Part shown: piece by piece, positions 59,584 through 64,000 of the stretch | Layout: each line of letters starts with the position of its first letter | Numbering within the stretch: position 1 is the first letter of the stretch | Assembly: GCF_016862755.1 (NCBI RefSeq) | Contig: NZ_BONO01000003.1 | Span: forward strand, 62,001-126,000 | Length of the DNA: 64,000 nt | Direction of reading: 5' to 3' | Source: Cellulomonas pakistanensis | Lineage (GTDB): Bacteria; Actinomycetota; Actinomycetes; Actinomycetales; Cellulomonadaceae | Position numbers and translations under genes: made by a program | Notes under the pieces: model-generated | Databases searched by the model: none | Told to the model about the DNA's origin: nothing | Seen by the model: the letters and a program-made list of their open reading frames with translations, nothing else

Positions 59584-62500
59584 TCAGGCCGGCGGGCCCT
59601 CCGTCGCCGCGAGGAGCAGTCGCTCGATCTCGTCCGCGCCGAGCAGCCGCTCGGGGCGGACGGTGCGGCCCGCGCCGACGTAGCAGAACGCCGCGCTGAC
59701 CCGGTCGAGCGGCGTGCCGGTCCACCGGGACCACGCCAGCCGGTACACGGCGAGCTGCAGCTCCCGCACCGCGGTGGCGGCGGGGTCGGTCGGCGGCGCG
59801 CCGGTCTTCCAGTCGACGACGACCACCGCGTCCCGCTCCGGGCGGTCCGGGTCGCGGAACACGGCGTCGATCCGGGACCGCAGCACGTACCCCGCCACGG
59901 TCGTCTCGACGTCGACCTCGACCGCGACCGGCTCCAGCGCGGCCCAGGGCGTCGCCAGGAACGCGGCGCGCAGGGCGGCCTCGTCGGCGTCGACGGGCAC
60001 GGAGTCGTCGTCGGCGCCGGGCAGGTCGTCCAGGTCGACCAGCGCGGGCGACCCGAAGAACCCCTCGACCCAGGCGTGGAACTGGGTGCCGCGCCGGGCC
60101 TGCGGGGACGGCCGGTTCGGCACCGGGCGGCGCAGCGCGCGGGCGAACTCGCCGCGGTCGGCGGCCAGCCGGACGACCGCGGACGCGGACAGGTGCGCGG
60201 GCAGCTCGACCTCGGGCCGCGGCCGGGACTCCAGCGCCCGCTCGGCGAGCAGCAGGTCGACCGTGCGGTCCCACGCCGACCGCCGCCCCGGGCCGGACCC
60301 GCCCGCCGCGCGCTCCGCCCGGGCCGCGCGCACCGCCGCCGCGGCCGCCTCGACCGCGGCGCGCCGCACGGGACCGCCCTCGGCCTCCCCGCCGAACGGG
60401 TCGGCGGGCCACACGGCCCCCGCGACGTCCTGGGTCCGGGGGTTCTCGGTGCCGTCGTCGGGCTGCACCGCCCAGCCGTCGACCCGCGCGAGCCCCGCGT
60501 CCACGACCTCGGTGAGGAACAGCGACGGCGGCCGCACCCGGGTGCCGTCGCCCCACCACGCGCCGGTGAGCAGCAGCGACGCCCGCGCGCGGGTGAACGC
60601 CACGTAGGCGAGCCGGCGCTCCTCGGCGACCTGGTGGTCGCCGGCGTCCAGCAGGAACTGCTTGCGCCGCTCCTCCAGGTCCTTGGGGTCGGCCGCGCCG
60701 GCGTAGGCGAGGTCGGGCAGGTCGTGCCGGTCGCCGCGCAGCGGGTACGGCAGCTCACCCAGCCCGGTCAGCCACGCCGAGTCGGTCGGGCCGCTCGGTC
60801 CCTGGGTCCGGGTCGCGGGCAGCCCGCCGTCGACCAGCCCGGCCACGGCGACCGCGTCCCACTCCAGGCCCTTCGCGGCGTGCACGGTGATGAGCTGGAC
60901 GGCGTCCGGGTCGGGCTCGGCCACCGGCATGTCGAGGCCGTGCTCGTGCGCGTCCGCCGACTCCAGCCAGGCGAGGAACCCGCCGAGCGTCGGGTCGTCG
61001 GTGGCGTCTGCGTACCGCACGGCGACCTCGCGGAACGCGTCCAGGTGCGCGCGCGCCCGGCCCGGCGCGACGCCCGCGCGGGCGGCGACCTCGATGTCCA
61101 GGCCCCAGAGCCGCTCGGCGTGCGCGACCAGCTCGGGCAGCGAGAGGTAGGTGTGCTGACGGACCGCCCGCAGAACCTCGCCGACGGCCACGACCCGGGC
61201 CAGGCCCGTCGGGGTGAGCGAGCGGCCGGACGGGCTGGTCCAGCCGGGCGGCGGCGGGGAGTCCACCGCGTCCACGATGCTGCGCTCGTCCACGACGTCG
61301 GCGACCACCGGCGCGGGCTCCGCGGCGCCGTCGCCGGGCACGCCCGTGCTCGGGGCGCCGTCGATCGCGACGCCGTCGCCGGCGAGCGCGCCCGGCCCGC
61401 CCCCAGCGCCCGCCCCGGTGCCGGGGCCGGCCGCGTCCCCGCGTCCGGGCTCGGCCGCGCCCGCGACCGGTCCCGCCTGCCCGCCGGCGCCCGCCGCCGA
61501 CGCCGCCCGCTCCCGCGCCACGGCCGCCGCGGCGCGCGCGTCCAGCCCCTGCGCCAGGTGCGCGGACCAGTCCGCGAGCGCGTGCAGGTCCGCGGCGCCG
61601 AGCATGGTGCGCGCCCCGGTGAGGAGCCGCATGAGCGAGTCGCCGCGCGACGGGTCGTGCGCCGCCTGCAGCAGCGCCACCACGTCGACGACCTCGGGGG
61701 TCGCGAGCAGCCCGCCGAGCCCGACGACCTCCACCGGGAGGCCTGCGGCCCGCAGCGCCCGGTGCAGCACCGGGAACTGCGCGCGCTTGCGGCACAGCAC
61801 GGCCGCGGTCACGCGCGCGCCGCCCGGCGCCGGGGCGCCGCCGTCGACTCCCGGCCCGCCCTCGGGCCGCCAGCGCGCCGCGACGAACTCCGCGACCGCC
61901 TGCGCCTCCTCCTCCAGGGTGGGCGCGAGGTGCGCGATCACGTCGCCCGCTCCCGCGCCGGGCCGGGCGCCGAGGGTGGGTAGCGCGACGCGCGCCTTCT
62001 CCGGGCGCCGCAGCGGCGCGGCGACGTGGTTGGCGGCGTCCAGGACGGCGACGTCGTTGCGCCAGGAGGTCGACAGCGCGTACACGGCTGCGGGCTGCCG
62101 GTCGCCGTCCGCGGCGACGTCGGGGAAGTCGGTCGGGAACCGCTCGAGACCGCCCGCGCTCGCGCCGCGCCACCCGTAGATCGACTGGTGCGGGTCGCCG
62201 ACGGCGGTGACCGGGTGCCCGCCGCCGAACAGCTGGGACAGCAGGACCAGCTGCGCGTACGACGTGTCCTGGTACTCGTCGAGCAGCACGACCCGGAACC
62301 GGGCTCGCTCCCCCGCACCGACCTCCGGCACGTCGCGGGCCAGCCGCGCGGCGATCGCGACCTGGTCGCCGAAGTCGAGCGCGTCGGACGCGCGCTTGCG
62401 CTCCCGGTACGCCGCGACCAGGTCGAGCACCCGCTGCCGCTCCCGCAGCGAGCCGACGAGCTCGCGCACCTTGGCGTACGGCTGCCGCGGCGGCGTGCCG

Positions 62501-63168
62501 GGCGGGGTCGCCTCGATGTCCTCGACGATGCCCTCGATGCGCCGCCGCGCCTCGTCGGCGTCGATGAGGTGCTCGTCCAGGGCCCCCGACAGCGTGAGGA
62601 CCGCCTCGACGACCGTCGACACCGCGGCGGACGAGTCGAGGTCGGCGGTCCACGACTCCACCACCTCGCTGGCGAGCTGCCACTGCGCGGCCTCTCCGAG
62701 CAGCCGCGCGGACGGCTCGACGCCGATCCGCAGGCCGTGGTCGCCCACCAGGGACGCCGCGTAGGCGTTGTAGGTGGAGATGGTCGGCCGGGCCACCGTG
62801 AGCAGCGCCGCGCCGCCGTCGGCCGCGTCCTCCGCGACGGACAGCCCCGGCAGGTGCACGCCCTCGGCCGCGGCGGCGCGGGCGAGGTGCCGCAGCCGGC
62901 GCCGGACCCGCTCGGCGAGCTCGCCGGCGGCCTTGCGGGTGAACGTGAGGCCCAGCACCTCCTCGGGCGCCACCAGACCGTTCGCGAGCAGCCAGACGAC
63001 GCGGGCGGACATGGTCTCGGTCTTGCCCGAGCCGGCGCCGGCGACGACCAGGGCCGGGCTCAGCGGCGACTCGATCACCGCGACCTGCTCGTCGGTCGGC
63101 AGGTCGCGGCGCAGCAGCCGGGCGATGTCCTGCGCGGACAGGGTGGCGGCCAGGGCCGGCGCGGTCAC
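59584..63168 (-). CDS. adnB: AdnB-type helicase-nuclease subunit
   Basis: A 1194-residue protein. The UvrD-like motor has motif I VVAGAGSGKTETM, Ia TFTRKAAGELAERV, II VVLLDEYQDTSYAQ, III GDPHQSIYGWRGAS, V TVHAAKGLEWDAVAVAGL and VI RLAYVAFTRARASLLLTG. The C-terminal RecB-type nuclease has GTQFHAWVEGFF and VVVVDWKTG. A Gly/Ala/Pro-rich insertion of about 90 residues (around 540-630) interrupts the motor. With AdnA it resects double-strand breaks. It overlaps adnA by GTGA (63165-63168). Orthologue: Rv3201c. Confidence 0.92.
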   Translation of the reverse strand: MTAPALAATLSAQDIARLLRRDLPTDEQVAVIESPLSPALVVAGAGSGKTETMSARVVWLLANGLVAPEEVLGLTFTRKAAGELAERVRRRLRHLARAAAAEGVHLPGLSVAEDAADGGAALLTVARPTISTYNAYAASLVGDHGLRIGVEPSARLLGEAAQWQLASEVVESWTADLDSSAAVSTVVEAVLTLSGALDEHLIDADEARRRIEGIVEDIEATPPGTPPRQPYAKVRELVGSLRERQRVLDLVAAYRERKRASDALDFGDQVAIAARLARDVPEVGAGERARFRVVLLDEYQDTSYAQLVLLSQLFGGGHPVTAVGDPHQSIYGWRGASAGGLERFPTDFPDVAADGDRQPAAVYALSTSWRNDVAVLDAANHVAAPLRRPEKARVALPTLGARPGAGAGDVIAHLAPTLEEEAQAVAEFVAARWRPEGGPGVDGGAPAPGGARVTAAVLCRKRAQFPVLHRALRAAGLPVEVVGLGGLLATPEVVDVVALLQAAHDPSRGDSLMRLLTGARTMLGAADLHALADWSAHLAQGLDARAAAAVARERAASAAGAGGQAGPVAGAAEPGRGDAAGPGTGAGAGGGPGALAGDGVAIDGAPSTGVPGDGAAEPAPVVADVVDERSIVDAVDSPPPPGWTSPSGRSLTPTGLARVVAVGEVLRAVRQHTYLSLPELVAHAERLWGLDIEVAARAGVAPGRARAHLDAFREVAVRYADATDDPTLGGFLAWLESADAHEHGLDMPVAEPDPDAVQLITVHAAKGLEWDAVAVAGLVDGGLPATRTQGPSGPTDSAWLTGLGELPYPLRGDRHDLPDLAYAGAADPKDLEERRKQFLLDAGDHQVAEERRLAYVAFTRARASLLLTGAWWGDGTRVRPPSLFLTEVVDAGLARVDGWAVQPDDGTENPRTQDVAGAVWPADPFGGEAEGGPVRRAAVEAAAAAVRAARAERAAGGSGPGRRSAWDRTVDLLLAERALESRPRPEVELPAHLSASAVVRLAADRGEFARALRRPVPNRPSPQARRGTQFHAWVEGFFGSPALVDLDDLPGADDDSVPVDADEAALRAAFLATPWAALEPVAVEVDVETTVAGYVLRSRIDAVFRDPDRPERDAVVVVDWKTGAPPTDPAATAVRELQLAVYRLAWSRWTGTPLDRVSAAFCYVGAGRTVRPERLLGADEIERLLLAATEGPPA

Positions 63169-64000
63169 GCGACCACCTGCCCGCCCTCGTCGCGCAGCGG
63201 GCACGAGCGGCGCACCGGGCAGCGGTCGCACAGGGTGTTGGCGGTCGCGGCGAACGACGACGCGGCCATCCGCTCCGCCACCTCCTCGATGTGGGTCCGC
63301 GCCCAGGACGGGTCGTCCGGGGCGTCCGGGCCGAGCGCGGGCTGCTCGCGCAGCGCGGCCTTGTTCTTGTTGACGTCGGACACGAACACGAGCTGCGCTC
63401 CCGCGCTGGTCGCGCCGGGCGGCAGGCCCTCGACCGCACCGGCGTCCACCGCGAGCTGGTAGGCGCCGAGCTGCGGGTTCGTCGTCGCCTCCTGCGCCGA
63501 CGGCGCGGTGCGGCCGGTCTTGAGGTCGACGACCCGCACGGGGATCGCCGCGTCGTCGGGCCCGTCGGCCGCGTCCGCGTCCGCCCGCTCGACCCGGTCC
63601 AGCGTCCCGCGCACGACGGCGCGGTCCAGCTCCAGCTCGAACCGCGCCTCGATCGCCAGCGGCTCCCCGGCGTGCGCGAGGTAGTCCGCGAGCCGCCCGA
63701 CCATGGCCTCCGCGCGCCGGCGCTCGAGCGTGGCGGGCCAGCCGTGCCCGAGCCCGAGCTCCGGCCACCGCCGGTCGAGCTCCGCGAGCAGCTCCTCGCG
63801 GCCGCCGCGCGGGTGCGTCTGCGCGAGCGCGTGCACGAGCGTGCCGAGCGACTGCCGCGCGCTGCTCGGCGCCGTGCCGCCCGCCGCCTCCAGGGCCCAG
63901 CGGAGGGTGCAGGTGCCCGCGGTCTCGATCCGGGACGGCGACACCGGGACGCGCTGGCCCTCGGCCCACAGCGGGGCGTCGCTGGACGGCTCGGCGAGGC
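63165..64000 (-). CDS. adnA: AdnA-type helicase-nuclease subunit, C-terminal part (5' end outside window)
   Basis: The frame is open to the right edge and encodes the last 278 residues, almost exactly the RecB-like nuclease domain. It contains VSPSRIETAGTCTLRWALEAAGG, SLGTLVHALAQ, the catalytic VRVVDLKTG and the C-terminal cysteines CDRCPVRRSC, which with the earlier Cys suggest a 4Fe-4S cluster. The motor domain lies beyond the window. It precedes adnB with a GTGA overlap, the order of Rv3202c-Rv3201c. The trace reads convincingly up to the edge. Confidence 0.88.
   Translation of the reverse strand, partial: LAEPSSDAPLWAEGQRVPVSPSRIETAGTCTLRWALEAAGGTAPSSARQSLGTLVHALAQTHPRGGREELLAELDRRWPELGLGHGWPATLERRRAEAMVGRLADYLAHAGEPLAIEARFELELDRAVVRGTLDRVERADADAADGPDDAAIPVRVVDLKTGRTAPSAQEATTNPQLGAYQLAVDAGAVEGLPPGATSAGAQLVFVSDVNKNKAALREQPALGPDAPDDPSWARTHIEEVAERMAASSFAATANTLCDRCPVRRSCPLRDEGGQVVA

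Overview
The window is about 64 kb of very GC-rich chromosomal DNA with strong third-position G/C bias, many GTG starts, many apparently leaderless genes (a TAnnnT-like -10 box 6-8 bases before the start codon) and a set of genes confined to Actinobacteria (whiB7, mycoredoxin, UPF0182, PPA1309 family, DUF5679, DUF2342 zincin, AdnAB). The glycoside hydrolases, the chemoreceptor and the overall gene content suggest a motile, polysaccharide-degrading member of the Micrococcales, plausibly near Cellulomonas. The genus is an inference. No phage, IS element or CRISPR array was seen, so this looks like a stable chromosomal segment.

Layout. 1-4.4 kb: end of an ABC exporter, a DUF1304 membrane protein, an ArsR/SRPBCC pair with its operator on the start codon, a VOC protein and a lipase-maturation-factor-like membrane protein. 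4.4-22.2 kb: a carbohydrate locus with two ROK regulators, an HTH-less LacI-type protein, a GH36 alpha-galactosidase, a complete family-5 (Dpp/Opp-like) ABC importer, and GH42, GH2 (beta-mannosidase type) and GH1 enzymes. Together these fit uptake and intracellular breakdown of galacto(gluco)mannan-type oligosaccharides. 22.3-33.5 kb: a CPA1 Na+/H+ antiporter, an ATP-dependent DNA ligase, a LigD-type phosphoesterase-polymerase without a ligase domain, a methyl-accepting chemotaxis protein, a CYTH-CHAD protein, and an RsbQ-RsbP-like energy-stress pair.

33.5-44.5 kb: two initiator tRNA genes with near-identical terminators enclose a long minus-strand operon: small acidic membrane protein, sensor kinase, three glycosyltransferases, an ABC exporter, two sugar-kinase-like phosphotransferases and, last, an OmpR-type response regulator. 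Kinase and regulator of what is probably one two-component system sit at opposite ends of a glycoconjugate assembly/export cluster, and most junctions overlap by GTGA.

44.7-64 kb: a block that matches the order known from Mycobacterium tuberculosis Rv3193c-Rv3202c: UPF0182, PPA1309 protein, PDZ-Lon protease, DUF2342 zincin, YgjP-like metallopeptidase, DUF5679, ThiF-like protein, whiB7, uvrD2, mrx1, nudC, a macrolide-phosphotransferase-like protein, adnB and the end of adnA. whiB7 is preceded by a roughly 400-base leader holding an AT-element promoter, a 64-codon upstream ORF and an attenuator hairpin.

A feature cutting across the window is a family of long, near-perfect intergenic hairpins, each with its own stem sequence but many sharing CGCCGAG ends and a GAGGTCG core. 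They occur between convergent, tandem and even divergent genes.
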